A stretch of 64,000 nucleotides of DNA from Actinomadura kijaniata NBRC 14229 (GCF_001552175.1 NZ_BCQR01000041.1:1-64000); one strand, 5' to 3'. Shown: positions 9,792 to 18,202, numbered from the stretch's first letter. A program made the numbers and translations. The notes: generated by a model not told the origin, from the letters alone.

Positions 9792-10772
9792 ATGTTCCTG
9801 AACTCCCCCGCGCGGCGGCACACGGTGTCGGTGCTGGCGTTCGACGGCATGGCGCCGTTCGAGCTGGGATCGGTGGTCGAGGTGTTCGGGCTCCCCCGGC
9901 CCGAGCTCGACGTCCCCTGGTACGACCTGCGGGTCTGCTCGCGGGAACGGGGGCCGATGCGGGCGGTCGGCGGGTTCACGATGGCGACCGAGCACGGGCT
10001 CGACGTCTTCGCGGCGGCGGACACGGTGATGGTGGTGGCCGTCCCGGACGTGCGCGGGGAGGTGCACCCGGAGGTCGTGGCGGCGCTGCGGGCGGCGCAC
10101 GCGCGGGGCGCGCGGGTCGTGTCGATCTGCTCGGGGGCGTTCGCGCTGGCGGCGGCCGGCCTGCTGGACGGGCGCGAGGCGACCACGCACTGGCGGTACG
10201 CGGGGCTGCTCCAGCGGCGCCATCCGAGGATCCGCGTGACGCCGGACGTGCTCTACGTGGACGGCGACGACGTGCTGACCGGCGCGGGCAGCGCCGCCGG
10301 GCTGGACCTGTGCCTGCACCTGGTGCGCAGGGACCACGGGGCGCGGGTCGCGAACGCCGTCGCGCGGCGGCTGGTGATCCCGCCGCACCGGGAGGGCGGG
10401 CAGGCGCAGTTCGTGGAGGCCGCCGTGACCGCGCCGGAGGTGGACGACGCGGTGGCGCGGGCGATCGGGTGGGCGCTGGAGCACCTGGCCGAGCCGATCA
10501 CGGTGGCGGACCTGGCGCGGGTGGCGTGCCTGGCGCCGCGCACGTTCATCCGGCACTTCAACCGGCAGACCGGGACCAGCCCGCTGCGCTGGGTCATCAC
10601 CCAGCGGGTCATGGCGAGCCTGCCGCTGCTGGAGGGCACGGCCGTCCCGGTGGAGGAGGTCGGCGCGGCCGTCGGGTTCGAGAGCCCGGTGACGTTCCGG
10701 CACCACTTCACGAAGCTGATGAGGACGTCGCCGTCGGCGTACCGCAGGACGTTCCGCGCCGAACCCGCGTGA
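9792..10772 (+). CDS. GlxA-type regulator (DJ-1/PfpI domain plus AraC helix-turn-helix)
   Basis: 326-residue regulator. The N-terminal DJ-1/PfpI-like domain (about residues 10-185) has the nucleophile-elbow-like Cys113 in SICSGAFALA. The C-terminal AraC/XylS DNA-binding domain (about 225-322) contains both helix-turn-helix units, with VAVSLAPRTFIRHF-like and VGFESPVTFRHHF runs. GlxA proteins sense unknown metabolites and act on adjacent genes. The divergent rhodanese gene is the obvious candidate target. Confidence 0.9.
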   Translation: MFLNSPARRHTVSVLAFDGMAPFELGSVVEVFGLPRPELDVPWYDLRVCSRERGPMRAVGGFTMATEHGLDVFAAADTVMVVAVPDVRGEVHPEVVAALRAAHARGARVVSICSGAFALAAAGLLDGREATTHWRYAGLLQRRHPRIRVTPDVLYVDGDDVLTGAGSAAGLDLCLHLVRRDHGARVANAVARRLVIPPHREGGQAQFVEAAVTAPEVDDAVARAIGWALEHLAEPITVADLARVACLAPRTFIRHFNRQTGTSPLRWVITQRVMASLPLLEGTAVPVEEVGAAVGFESPVTFRHHFTKLMRTSPSAYRRTFRAEPA

Positions 10773-10782
10773 CCGGGCCGGG

Positions 10783-11385
10783 TCAGCGCCGCCAGCGCGG
10801 CTGGCCGGGCCCCTTGCAGACGTAGCCGCGCCCCCGGTGGGTGCCGGTCGCTCCGGCGGGGGAGCAGAACGCGCCGGGACGGACGTCGGCCGCGGGCGGC
10901 CTGGTCGTCGCCGTCCCGGTCGGCCGCGGCTTCTTCGGAAGGCGGGGCGGTTCGACGTCGGGGACGTTCGCCCGGCACCAGGTCCACATCGGGGTGAGGC
11001 CGCCCGCGCCCAGCGCCTTCACGGCCGGGAGCCCGGAGGCGCGGGCCGCCGCCTGCGCGCCCGTCCGCATCCGGGCGGCCTCGGCGGCGTTCCCGGCGGC
11101 GCGGTACGCGACCGACCGCGCGGCGTACCGGCACATCCTCCGCGCCGCCGCGTCCGGCCGGGGAACGGCCGTCGCGGTCCTGGACGCCGTCGGCCCGCGC
11201 GTGACCGGCCCGGCCGAGGGCTTCGGGCCGTCCCCCTCCGAACCCACGCTCAGCAGCACCGAGCAGCTCACCAGGAGCAGGGCCGTCGCCAGCCCCACCG
11301 AGACGCAGCCGACGGCCGTGGCGACCCCGTTCCGCGGGCGTCTCGGTGGCGGGTACGGGGGCGGGTAGGGCTGCGGCATCGTCAC
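10783..11385 (-). CDS. Proline-rich membrane-anchored protein with cysteine pairs
   Basis: About 200 residues. A Pro/Tyr-rich cytoplasmic start (PQPYPPPYPPPRRP) is followed by one membrane segment (about residues 20-42), a Pro/Thr-rich spacer, and an extracellular part with several cysteines (RMCRYAARS, WTWCRANVP, FCSPAG, YVCKGPG) that could form disulfides. The GTG at 11385 is chosen because TGGAG lies five bases upstream; the ATG two codons on is the alternative. No family is recognised. It converges on the GlxA-type gene. Confidence 0.75.
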   Translation of the reverse strand: MTMPQPYPPPYPPPRRPRNGVATAVGCVSVGLATALLLVSCSVLLSVGSEGDGPKPSAGPVTRGPTASRTATAVPRPDAAARRMCRYAARSVAYRAAGNAAEAARMRTGAQAAARASGLPAVKALGAGGLTPMWTWCRANVPDVEPPRLPKKPRPTGTATTRPPAADVRPGAFCSPAGATGTHRGRGYVCKGPGQPRWRR

Positions 11386-11501
11386 ACGGGCTCCAGAGGG
11401 TCGGTCGGCGCTTGGTGAGACGTCCGAGGTCGGGCGCCGGTTGGCCATGGTTCACCGCCAAGATCGCCGGGTAGGTTCCGTCCACCGGACGGGGAGGGGC
11501 G

Positions 11502-12404
11502 ATGACGCGCACCTGGCTGAAGGTCCTGTGGGTGGGGCTGACCCTGTGGGCCGCCACCGTGATCGTCACGATCGTCACGGCGAACGCCAACCTGCTGCCG
11601 ACGATCGTGCTGCTCGGCAGCTTCGTGGTCCCGGTCGCGTTCGTGGTCTGGGCCTACGAGCACGGCACCTCGGGCGAGGTGACGGTGCCGCTGCTGTTCA
11701 GCGCGTTCGTGGTGGGCGGCGTGCTCGGCGTGCTGGGCGCCTCGCTGCTGGAGACGTACCTGCTCCATCCGTCGCTGTGGATGTACCTGGGCGTGGGCCT
11801 GATCGAGGAGGCGGTCAAGCTCGCGGCGCTGTGGTTCATCGCGCGGAGGCTGCGGGTCTACACGCCGCGTGACGGGCTGGTGCTGGGCGCGACGGTGGGG
11901 TTCGGGTTCGCGGCGTTCGAGAGCGCGGGGTACGCGTTCAACGCGCTGTTCACCGTGCAGGGGATCAGCGTCCGGGCGATGGTCGAGACCGAGATCCTGC
12001 GGGGGATGCTGACGCCCCTCGGGCACGGGCTGTGGACGGCCATCGCGGGCGGCGTGCTGTTCTCGGCGGCGGCCCGCCATCGCGGGCGGCTGCGGCCGCT
12101 GGACGGCGCGGTGCTGCTGACGTACCTGGGGGTGGCGGTCCTGCACGCGCTGTGGGACTCGATGCACGGCATCGCGATCGCGATGACGCTGCTCCTGACG
12201 GGCACGATCTGGCAGTTCCAGCTGCTGGAGCACGGGTACCTGCCCCAGGCGACCGCCGCCCAGAACCACCTCATCACGGTCCTGAACTGGATCGGCCTCG
12301 GAGCGATCTCGGTGGTGGCGCTGGTCTGGCTGCGCGTGCTGGCGACGCGGTCCCGGATCCAGGCCCGCCCCGAGCCTCCGCCGCCGCCCGGCCCGTTCCC
12401 CTGA
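11502..12404 (+). CDS. PrsW-like intramembrane metalloprotease
   Basis: 300-residue protein with about eight membrane segments. Motifs of the PrsW/CPBP-type glutamic protease group are present: Glu102-Glu103 in GLIEEAVKL, Glu140 in FAAFESAGY, His175 in TPLGHGLWT, and His215 with Asp219 in VLHALWDS. The tail is proline-rich (RPEPPPPPGP). Bacillus PrsW cleaves anti-sigma factors, and the actinobacterial versions are mostly uncharacterised. A good GGGGAGGGG site precedes ATG 11502. No anti-sigma gene is nearby. Confidence 0.85.
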   Translation: MTRTWLKVLWVGLTLWAATVIVTIVTANANLLPTIVLLGSFVVPVAFVVWAYEHGTSGEVTVPLLFSAFVVGGVLGVLGASLLETYLLHPSLWMYLGVGLIEEAVKLAALWFIARRLRVYTPRDGLVLGATVGFGFAAFESAGYAFNALFTVQGISVRAMVETEILRGMLTPLGHGLWTAIAGGVLFSAAARHRGRLRPLDGAVLLTYLGVAVLHALWDSMHGIAIAMTLLLTGTIWQFQLLEHGYLPQATAAQNHLITVLNWIGLGAISVVALVWLRVLATRSRIQARPEPPPPPGPFP

Positions 12405-12410
12405 ACGGGT

Positions 12411-13214
12411 TCACAGGCAGCCCTCGAACTGCGGCACCGTCGTGGTGAGGCGCAGCTCGGTCGTGCCGAACCAGCGGTGCAGCAGGCGGCCGGCGGTGCC
12501 GTCCTGGTACATGTCGGTGATCGCCCTGTTGACGGCCTCGCAGCCGTCGAGGTCGCCCTTGCGCATGCCGACGCCGTAGGGCTCGTCGGTGAACGGGGCG
12601 TTGACGATCCTCACCCGTCCGCGCGCCTCGGACGCGAACCCGGCCAGCACCAGGTCGCCGGTGGAGATCGCGTCGATCCGGCCGGCGAGCAGCCCGTCGA
12701 AGCAGTCGCCGTAGGTGGTCGCGGGGACGAGCGTGGCGCGCACGCCGAGACCGGCGGTGACGCGTTCGCTGGAGACCGAGCCCGCCGCCTGGCACATGCG
12801 CCGTCCCGCCAGGTCCCGCACGTCGCGGATCCGCCGGTCGCCGGAGCGGACCATGATGTCCTGGTGGGCGATGTAGTACGGCCCGGCGAAGGAGACGCGG
12901 GTGGCGCGTTCGGCGGTGATGGAGTAGGAGGCCAGCACCAGGTCGACGGTGCCGTCGCCGAGCAGGCGCTCGCGGTTGTCGGAGGTGACGGCCCGGAACA
13001 CGACCTTCTCGGCCCCGAGCCGGCGCGCCACATACCGCCCCACGTCGACCTCGAACCCGCGGAACTCCCCGTTCCGCGCGACGCCGAGCCCCGGCTGGTC
13101 GTCCTTGACCCCGATCGTCAGGGTCTCCTTCCCGACCACCGAGCCCGACCCGGCCTGGGCGGCGCAGCCCGCGACCAGCATCCCGGCGCAGGCCGCACGC
13201 AAGACAGCAGACAT
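12411..13214 (-). CDS. Extracellular solute-binding lipoprotein (family 3, amino-acid type)
   Basis: 267-residue substrate-binding protein of the SBP_bac_3 type. A signal peptide has the lipobox LVAGC with lipidated Cys17. The binding domain contains GVARNGEFRGFEVDVGRYV, typical of glutamate/polar amino-acid binding proteins, and MRKGDLDGCEAVNRAI near the end. The start may be ATG 13214 or the GTG just before it; GAGAGG lies directly upstream. No permease or ATPase gene is adjacent, so the importer partner must be encoded elsewhere or the protein acts as a sensor. Confidence 0.85.
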   Translation of the reverse strand: MSAVLRAACAGMLVAGCAAQAGSGSVVGKETLTIGVKDDQPGLGVARNGEFRGFEVDVGRYVARRLGAEKVVFRAVTSDNRERLLGDGTVDLVLASYSITAERATRVSFAGPYYIAHQDIMVRSGDRRIRDVRDLAGRRMCQAAGSVSSERVTAGLGVRATLVPATTYGDCFDGLLAGRIDAISTGDLVLAGFASEARGRVRIVNAPFTDEPYGVGMRKGDLDGCEAVNRAITDMYQDGTAGRLLHRWFGTTELRLTTTVPQFEGCL

Positions 13215-13296
13215 CACCCTCTCAGGCGTAGACCCCGAACACGTCCGCCACGTGAACTGCGGCCTAAGGGCCGGTGGCGGGCGGACGGGGCCGAGG

Positions 13297-13704
13297 TCAC
13301 GCCCGGAGGGCCCCCAGGGCCCGCATCATGCCCAGGGCGTCCGAGACGACCCAGTACTCGGCGAACCTGTCGCCTTCGACGCGGAAGATGTCCTGCCCGC
13401 TGAACGCGACACGGGTGCCGGGCGCGGCCGTGGCTCCGGGGATGCCGTCCCGGTACGTCCCGTGGAAGGTCCACCGCGCGGCGACCAGGTCGCCGTCGAC
13501 GATCGGGCCGACGTCCAGGGTGTTCTCGATGTCGGCGAAGAACCCGTGCGAGCGGCGGATCTGCTCGACCACCCCCCGGGGGCCGCGCACCTCCAGGGAC
13601 GGCCAGTGCCCGGCGAACCCGGGCGTGAAGATCTCCTCCGCGACCGGGTAGTCGCCGGGCCACAGCTCGAACAACCAGCGCCGGTAGAGCGTCGCACTGT
13701 CCAT
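13297..13704 (-). CDS. SnoaL-like / NTF2-fold protein
   Basis: 135-residue protein with the SnoaL-like fold (LYRRWLFELWPGDYPVAEEI at the start, then DGDLVAARWTFHGTYRDG and DIFRVEGDRFAEYWVVSD). Members act as small cyclases, isomerases or dehydratases. Its start, ATG 13704, is only 9 bases from a 16-bp perfect palindrome, and the gene is the next one downstream of a TetR regulator on the same strand. It is probably the main target of that regulator. Confidence 0.8.
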   Translation of the reverse strand: MDSATLYRRWLFELWPGDYPVAEEIFTPGFAGHWPSLEVRGPRGVVEQIRRSHGFFADIENTLDVGPIVDGDLVAARWTFHGTYRDGIPGATAAPGTRVAFSGQDIFRVEGDRFAEYWVVSDALGMMRALGALRA

Positions 13705-13713
13705 GCCCCATGG

Positions 13714-13729
13714 TGCGTACGCGTACGCA
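13714..13729. promoter_or_regulatory. 16-bp perfect palindrome, likely TetR operator
   Basis: TGCGTACGCGTACGCA is a perfect palindrome between the TetR gene stop and the start of the SnoaL-like gene. A TTGACC (-35-like, minus strand, 13733-13738) lies next to it, so binding here would block the promoter. Confidence 0.65.
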
Positions 13730-13735
13730 AAAAGG

Positions 13736-14386
13736 TCAAGCCCCGGCCGTCAGGGCGTCCACCAGCGCGGCGAGGTCGTCGGCGAAGTGTTCCCGGCGGT
13801 CCGGGGCCCGCCAGTACGCGCCGAGCGCGGCGAGATGGGGGTAGGCGGCGGGGTCCGCCCCGGCCGGGACGCTCACCTGGTAGGGCTCGCGGTCGCGGGG
13901 GCGCCGCCGCCCGCGCTGGGCCAGGTCGCCGAGGGTGAACGCCCACGCGATCCGGTTGGCGGCGACGGCCCGTTCCAGCGGCAGCCCGCAGGCCCGCCAG
14001 GCCGCGTAGATCTCCTCCAGCAGCCACAGGACCGAGGGGGCCATCACATCGCCCCTGGCCAGCACGTCGACCACCCAGGGCCGTTCGGCCAGCCGGTCGT
14101 GCTGCCAGGTCAGCAACGCGATCAGCCGCTCCCGGGGCTCGCCGGGCAGCACGGGCCGCGCCAGCCCGCCCACGACCCGGTCCAGCAACAGCACGAGCAG
14201 CTCGTCCTTGTCGCGCACGTGCCGGTAGAGGCTCATGGGGGCGCTGCCCAGCGCGTCGGCGATCCGCCGCATGGACAGCGCGTCCCCGCCCTCCCTGCCG
14301 ACGATCTCCAGCGCCGCCTCGACGATCAGCTCCCGCGACAGCCGCGCGGGCCGTCCCCGCCGCGCATCGTTCCCACCCACGGCCAC
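13736..14386 (-). CDS. TetR family regulator
   Basis: 216-residue repressor. The N-terminal helix-turn-helix (about residues 15-62) has ALSMRRIADALGSAPMSLYR, and the rest is a TetR_C-type ligand domain (WVVDVLARGDVM, ALGAYWRAPDRREHFADDL). GTG 14386 is chosen for its GAGGGA site five bases upstream. The palindrome just past its stop codon and the following SnoaL-like gene suggest regulation of that gene, and possibly of itself. Confidence 0.85.
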   Translation of the reverse strand: MAVGGNDARRGRPARLSRELIVEAALEIVGREGGDALSMRRIADALGSAPMSLYRHVRDKDELLVLLLDRVVGGLARPVLPGEPRERLIALLTWQHDRLAERPWVVDVLARGDVMAPSVLWLLEEIYAAWRACGLPLERAVAANRIAWAFTLGDLAQRGRRRPRDREPYQVSVPAGADPAAYPHLAALGAYWRAPDRREHFADDLAALVDALTAGA

Positions 14387-14427
14387 CAGTGTCCCTCGCC
14401 CCGGCCGGGTTCCCGTTCCCGCCGCGC

Positions 14428-15027
14428 TCAGCCCGCCCGCAGGGCGTCGATCCGGCGGGCCAGTTCGGCGCGGGCGGAGTCCGCGGTGTGCCGCCCGACC
14501 AGGATCTGGACGTTCAGCCCGTCGGTGAAGATGATCAGCGCGTCCGCCTCCCGTTCGGGATCCAGGTCGGGCCGGGCGTGGCCGGAGTCCTGGGCGGTGC
14601 GGATGAGCAGGGCGAAGAGCTCGGCCAGGCCCGCGTACTGCTCGCGCTGGACGGCGGCCAGCCGGGGACTGACGGCCGCCTGGGCGGTGAACGCCAGCCA
14701 GACCCTGGTCTCGGCCACGCTCGGCCCGTCGAGCGGCACGATCCCGACCAGCGTCTGTTCCAACATCGTCATGGCCGACCCGGGCTCGGCGGAGCCGGAG
14801 ATCCGGGCCTGGACGCGCTCGGTGATCCGCCGGTTCATGTGCTCCATCACGAAGGCCACCATCTCCTCCTTGGTGGAGAAGCACCGCTGGACGGCCCCCA
14901 TGGAGACGCCGGCCCGCGCCGCGGCGTCGCGCAGGGTGGCGCCCTCCATGCCCCGCTCGCTGATGAGCTCGAAGACCGCCTGGGCGATCTGGCGACGCCG
15001 GCTGTCGTGGTCCACCTGTCTCGGCAC
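14428..15027 (-). CDS. TetR family regulator
   Basis: 199-residue TetR repressor. The helix-turn-helix is at about residues 10-55 (TLRDAAARAGVSMGAVQRCF), followed by a C-terminal ligand domain with EADALIIFTDGLNVQILVGR. The GTG start at 15027 has only a weak site. It diverges from a two-gene unit (small membrane protein and alpha/beta hydrolase), and the spacer holds three copies of a 10-bp operator arm, so autoregulation and control of the divergent unit are likely. Confidence 0.9.
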   Translation of the reverse strand: MPRQVDHDSRRRQIAQAVFELISERGMEGATLRDAAARAGVSMGAVQRCFSTKEEMVAFVMEHMNRRITERVQARISGSAEPGSAMTMLEQTLVGIVPLDGPSVAETRVWLAFTAQAAVSPRLAAVQREQYAGLAELFALLIRTAQDSGHARPDLDPEREADALIIFTDGLNVQILVGRHTADSARAELARRIDALRAG

Positions 15028-15051
15028 CCCACGAGTCTAAGTGATGCAGAT

Positions 15052-15093
15052 GCATCGGAACGATGCTATGTTCCGATGCAAGCGCATCGGAAC
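15052..15093. promoter_or_regulatory. Three-arm TetR operator
   Basis: The arm GCATCGGAAC occurs at 15052-15061 and 15084-15093, and its reverse complement GTTCCGATGC at 15070-15079. The second and third arms form a perfect dyad with a 4-base spacer; the first and second form one with an 8-base spacer. The array covers the divergent promoter between the TetR gene and the hydrolase unit. Confidence 0.7.
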
Positions 15094-15113
15094 GTCTGTG
15101 AAAGGGAGGCCGC

Positions 15114-15362
15114 ATGGCCAGACAGCAGAACAACGACACCGGCCGGCAGAGCGCCCGCTGGATCCTCGGCGCCCTCCTGTTCGTCCAGGGATTCGGCTCG
15201 GCCGCCACGGAGGCGCTGGCGGACACCAGTTTCGGCGTGGCGGGCCTGCTCCGCGCGGCGGGGCTTCCGCCCTGGACGGACCTGGTGGTCGGCGCCGCCG
15301 GCACGGTCCTGCTCGGCTGGGCCCTGGCCCGGCGCGGCACGCGGAGGAGGACGCATGCCTGA
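15114..15362 (+). CDS. Small two-segment membrane protein (82 aa)
   Basis: Start ATG 15114 with GGGAGG 6 bases upstream. The product has two hydrophobic segments (about residues 15-35 and 55-72) and a basic tail. No family is recognised. It overlaps the hydrolase gene by 8 bases, so both belong to one operon under the TetR operator. Confidence 0.7.
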   Translation: MARQQNNDTGRQSARWILGALLFVQGFGSAATEALADTSFGVAGLLRAAGLPPWTDLVVGAAGTVLLGWALARRGTRRRTHA

Positions 15363-16299
15363 GCCGTCGAGCCGCCGCCACCTGCTGCGGACCGCCGCGA
15401 TCCTGGGCGGCGTGAGCGCGGTCACCAGCGCGGCGGGCGCCCAGGCCGCGCCCCGCCCGCACGACCCCACGTTCGTGCTCGTGCACGGCGCCAACGGCAA
15501 CGCCGCCTCGTTCGCCCCGCTGGTCGCCGCCCTGGCGCGGGAGGGGCACCGCGCGATGGCGGTGGACCTGCCCGGTCACGGCCCGGACGGCAACTTCCCG
15601 GCGTCCTACCAGGCCCCGCAGGACCTGGCCGCCCTCGCCGCCGCCCCCTCGCCGACGCTGGCCCGGACGACCCTCGCCCACAACGTCCGCCATGTCGTGG
15701 ACACCGTGCGCCGCGTCGCCCGCCACGGACCGGTCGTCCTGGTCGGCCACAGCATGGGGGGAGCCACGATCACCCGGGTGGGCAACGAGGTCCCCGACCT
15801 GATCGGGCGTCTGGTGTACCTGTCGGCGTTCTGCTGCGTCCGGCTCCGCAGCGTCGTCGACTGCTTCCGGACCCCGCAGGCCGCCTCGACGCTGCTCCCC
15901 ATGATCCCCGCCGTGAGGACGCCGGAACGGCTCGGCGTCAGCCGCACCAACTGGCGTTCCGCCGACCCCGCCCTCCTCACCGCGGCCAAGGCCGCCCTGG
16001 CGGCGGACTACGACGACGCCTCCTTCCGCGCGGCCCTGAACACCTTCGAGCCGGACGAGTCGGCCGCGGTGCCCACCGACGACGCCCGCGGCGCCCCGGC
16101 GACCTGGGGCCGGATCCCCCGCACCTACGTCCGCTACACCCGCGACCGGGCGATCCCCCTCGCCCTCCAGGACCGGATGATCGAGGAGGCGGACCGGGCC
16201 ACCCCCGGCAACCGGTTCGACGTCCGGTCGCTGGAAGCACCCCACCTGGGCCCCAAGGACCCGCGCCCCCTGGCGGCCGTCCTCACCGACCTCCTCTGA
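15355..16299 (+). CDS. Exported alpha/beta hydrolase (Tat-type signal)
   Basis: 314-residue hydrolase. The N-terminus SSRRHLLRTAAILGG with an AQA cleavage site is a twin-arginine signal. The fold shows VLVHGANGN (oxyanion-hole region), the nucleophile elbow GHSMGG and a late His in EAPHLGPKDP. It belongs to the salicylate-esterase/hydroxynitrile-lyase-like group that includes secreted esterases. ATG 15355 overlaps the stop of the membrane-protein gene. The ligand sensed by the divergent TetR may be its substrate or product. Confidence 0.85.
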   Translation: MPEPSSRRHLLRTAAILGGVSAVTSAAGAQAAPRPHDPTFVLVHGANGNAASFAPLVAALAREGHRAMAVDLPGHGPDGNFPASYQAPQDLAALAAAPSPTLARTTLAHNVRHVVDTVRRVARHGPVVLVGHSMGGATITRVGNEVPDLIGRLVYLSAFCCVRLRSVVDCFRTPQAASTLLPMIPAVRTPERLGVSRTNWRSADPALLTAAKAALAADYDDASFRAALNTFEPDESAAVPTDDARGAPATWGRIPRTYVRYTRDRAIPLALQDRMIEEADRATPGNRFDVRSLEAPHLGPKDPRPLAAVLTDLL

Positions 16300-16313
16300 G
16301 AACGCCCCGCACA

Positions 16314-16369
16314 TTGGCGAATCTCGCTTCACTACCTGAAAATGAACCTTCTACTTCAAAAGTAGGAAG
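16314..16369 (+). promoter_or_regulatory. Promoter and dyad upstream of hydrolase
   Basis: TTGGCG (16314-16319) and TGAAAA (16337-16342) are 17 bases apart. They are followed by an imperfect dyad, CTTCTACTT (16348-16356) and AAGTAGGAAG (16360-16369), a possible operator. This is the most AT-rich intergenic stretch of the left third. No matching regulator gene is adjacent. Confidence 0.4.
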
Positions 16370-16415
16370 CAAGCGGCTAGGCTCGGGAATCCCACGACAA
16401 CCGGGAGGACCGCCG

Positions 16416-17105
16416 ATGACCACGTTCGTTCTCGTCCACGGGGCCTGGCACGGGCCCTGGGCCTGGGACCGGATCGTTCCGCCGCTGCGCGCCGCCGGAG
16501 CGCGCACGCTCACCCCCGACCTCGGCGCCGTCCAGGACGTGGGGCTCCACGACCACGCCCGGACCGTCGTCGCCGCCCTCGACACCGTCCCGGACGGCGA
16601 GGACGTCGTGCTGGTCGGGCACAGTTACGCGGGCCTGGTCGTACGGGAGGCCGCCGACGCGCGGCCGGGCGCCGTCGGCCGTGTCGTCCTGGTGGACGGC
16701 TGGGCGGGGCCGGACGGCTCCAGCCTGTTCGACCTGGCCCCCGACGCCTTCGCCGCGGCGGTGCGCGCGGCGGCCGAGGCGCACGGGGACGGCCGGCGGG
16801 TTCCGGCCCCGCCTCCGGAGAGGTTCGGCGTCGTCGGCGCCGAGGACGCGGCCTGGCTCGCCGAACGCCTGCTCCCCCACCCGTTGCGCACGTTCACCGA
16901 GCCCACCCGCCTGAGCGGGGCCGTGGACCGGATTCCCGGAACGGCCATCTGCTGCCGGCCGCAGACCTACCCGTTCGACCGGTTCGGCCAAGCCGTCGGC
17001 TACCGCACCCTTTACCTCGACGGCCCGCACGACGTGATGCTCACCGACCCCGAGGCGCTCGCCCGCCTGCTTCTCCAGGAGCGGGAGGCACGGACCTCCG
17101 CCTGA
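16416..17105 (+). CDS. Alpha/beta hydrolase (salicylate esterase/HNL-like)
   Basis: 229-residue cytoplasmic hydrolase with FVLVHGAWHGPWAWD at the start, the nucleophile Ser in GHSYAG and a late His in DGPHDVMLTDP. It belongs to the same broad group as the exported hydrolase just upstream but is only distantly similar to it and has no signal peptide. The start is ATG 16416 with GGGAGG (16404-16408). It has its own promoter region, so it need not share the TetR control of the upstream unit. Confidence 0.85.
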   Translation: MTTFVLVHGAWHGPWAWDRIVPPLRAAGARTLTPDLGAVQDVGLHDHARTVVAALDTVPDGEDVVLVGHSYAGLVVREAADARPGAVGRVVLVDGWAGPDGSSLFDLAPDAFAAAVRAAAEAHGDGRRVPAPPPERFGVVGAEDAAWLAERLLPHPLRTFTEPTRLSGAVDRIPGTAICCRPQTYPFDRFGQAVGYRTLYLDGPHDVMLTDPEALARLLLQEREARTSA

Positions 17106-17111
17106 CGCCGG

Positions 17112-17783
17112 TCACGCGGTGGGGGCCTGGAGGAGCCTGCTGGTGAAGCCCGCTTCGACGAGCCTCTGGTAGGCGGCTCTGACCTCACCGGGCATCTCCT
17201 GCGGGATCGCGAAGCCGCGCTCCGGGTAGAGCATGATCCGCTGGGTGTCGCCGACGAGCATGTCGATCACGCGCTTCGCATCCCCGATGCCCGCGACGTA
17301 CTCGTCGAGCGGCAGCGGGCGTGACGCGCAGACGACCTCAAGCTCCGGCCAGAGCTTCCGGACGGTGGCGTACACGCGGCGCTGCTGGTAGGGGCGGGAG
17401 ACCAGAACGGCCGACGCCACCTCGATGCCGTTGCCGGCCAGCAGCTCGCGGGTCAGCTCGATGTTCTCGCCGGTGTTGGTCGCCCGTGGCTCCACCATGA
17501 CGGCCTCGGCGGGAACCCCCGCTGCGATGGCGTGCTCCCGATAGTGGACGGCCTCCCCCCGGGGGAAACGGCCGACCGTGGTCGGGGCGTTGGCTCCGGT
17601 GAACACGACGCGGGGGAACGTCCCGCGCCGGTACAGCTCCGCGGTGAAAGTGGCCACGCCCAGGTCGTGGCTGCCCAGCCCGATACCGATGTCACAGGGG
17701 CGGATCGTGTGACGCATGTCGTGGTACGCCCACAGGACCTCCACGTCGGAACGGTGGACGTCAGGCAGGGTCGCGTCGGCCAC
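17112..17783 (-). CDS. YdcF-family (DUF218) protein
   Basis: 223-residue protein of the YdcF/SanA (DUF218) group, with IGLGSHDLGVATFTAELY, ATNTGENIELTRELL and SRPYQQRRVYAT as family features. Family members bind S-adenosylmethionine (YdcF) or affect envelope permeability (SanA, ElyC). This one lacks a membrane anchor, so a cytoplasmic role is likely. The start is GTG 17783 with GAGGAA upstream. It lies directly after tRNA-Ala on the same strand. Confidence 0.8.
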   Translation of the reverse strand: MADATLPDVHRSDVEVLWAYHDMRHTIRPCDIGIGLGSHDLGVATFTAELYRRGTFPRVVFTGANAPTTVGRFPRGEAVHYREHAIAAGVPAEAVMVEPRATNTGENIELTRELLAGNGIEVASAVLVSRPYQQRRVYATVRKLWPELEVVCASRPLPLDEYVAGIGDAKRVIDMLVGDTQRIMLYPERGFAIPQEMPGEVRAAYQRLVEAGFTSRLLQAPTA

Positions 17784-17858
17784 GGGTGTTCCTCGGTCGG
17801 GGCCTTCGAAGCAGGAAGCCCAGGCGGGGAGAGTCCCTGGCCCGGGCTTTCGCGTGGG

Positions 17859-17931
17859 TGGAGCCACGGGGATTCGAACCCCGGACACCCGGCTTGCAAA
17901 GCCGGTGCTCTGCCAACTGAGCTATGGCCCC
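17859..17931 (-). tRNA. tRNA-Ala(TGC)
   Basis: 73-nt cloverleaf on the minus strand. The acceptor strand GGGGCCA pairs with TGGCTCC (one G-U pair). The D-arm is AGCTCAGTTGGCAGAGC, the anticodon loop is TTTGCAA with anticodon TGC, and the T-arm contains GGTTCGAATCC. No CCA is encoded. Confidence 0.97.
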
Positions 17932-18082
17932 TGGTCAACGCAGGCGTGGACAGCTTACCGGTGCTCCGTGGACGGTGGGGCACGGCGGACGGGCGCGTCC
18001 GGTGGGTTCCGGCGGTGGCCCGGCGGGATCGGGCGGTCGGGCCGCGCCGGTCTCGCCGGGTCCTGCCTGAGCCAACCGGTCG

Positions 18083-18202
18083 TCAGTTGTCGGAGGACGT
18101 CGCCTCGGTCCACAGGTCCAGCTCGGCGCGGTCCTGCTGGAGCCGGCGCCAGACCGCGAAACCGCCGAGGGCGACGACAGCCAGAATCAGAAGCTTCTTC
18201 AC
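18083..18202 (-). CDS. DLW-39 family protein (39 aa)
   Basis: Exactly 39 residues from GTG 18202, with AAGGGG upstream. It has a KKLLILAVVALGG membrane-type start, a basic middle, and the family hallmark AELDLWTEAT near the end. The family is named for its 39-residue length and DLW motif and is found in actinobacteria close to these tRNA genes. Function is unknown. It lies 151 bases upstream of tRNA-Ala on the same strand. Confidence 0.9.
   Translation of the reverse strand: MKKLLILAVVALGGFAVWRRLQQDRAELDLWTEATSSDN

Noticed and set aside
9237-10706. A 489-residue minus-strand fusion of rhodanese with an upstream domain
   Set aside because: The upstream part is antisense to the GlxA-type gene. 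The ATG at 9695 with a strong ribosome-binding site is the real start.
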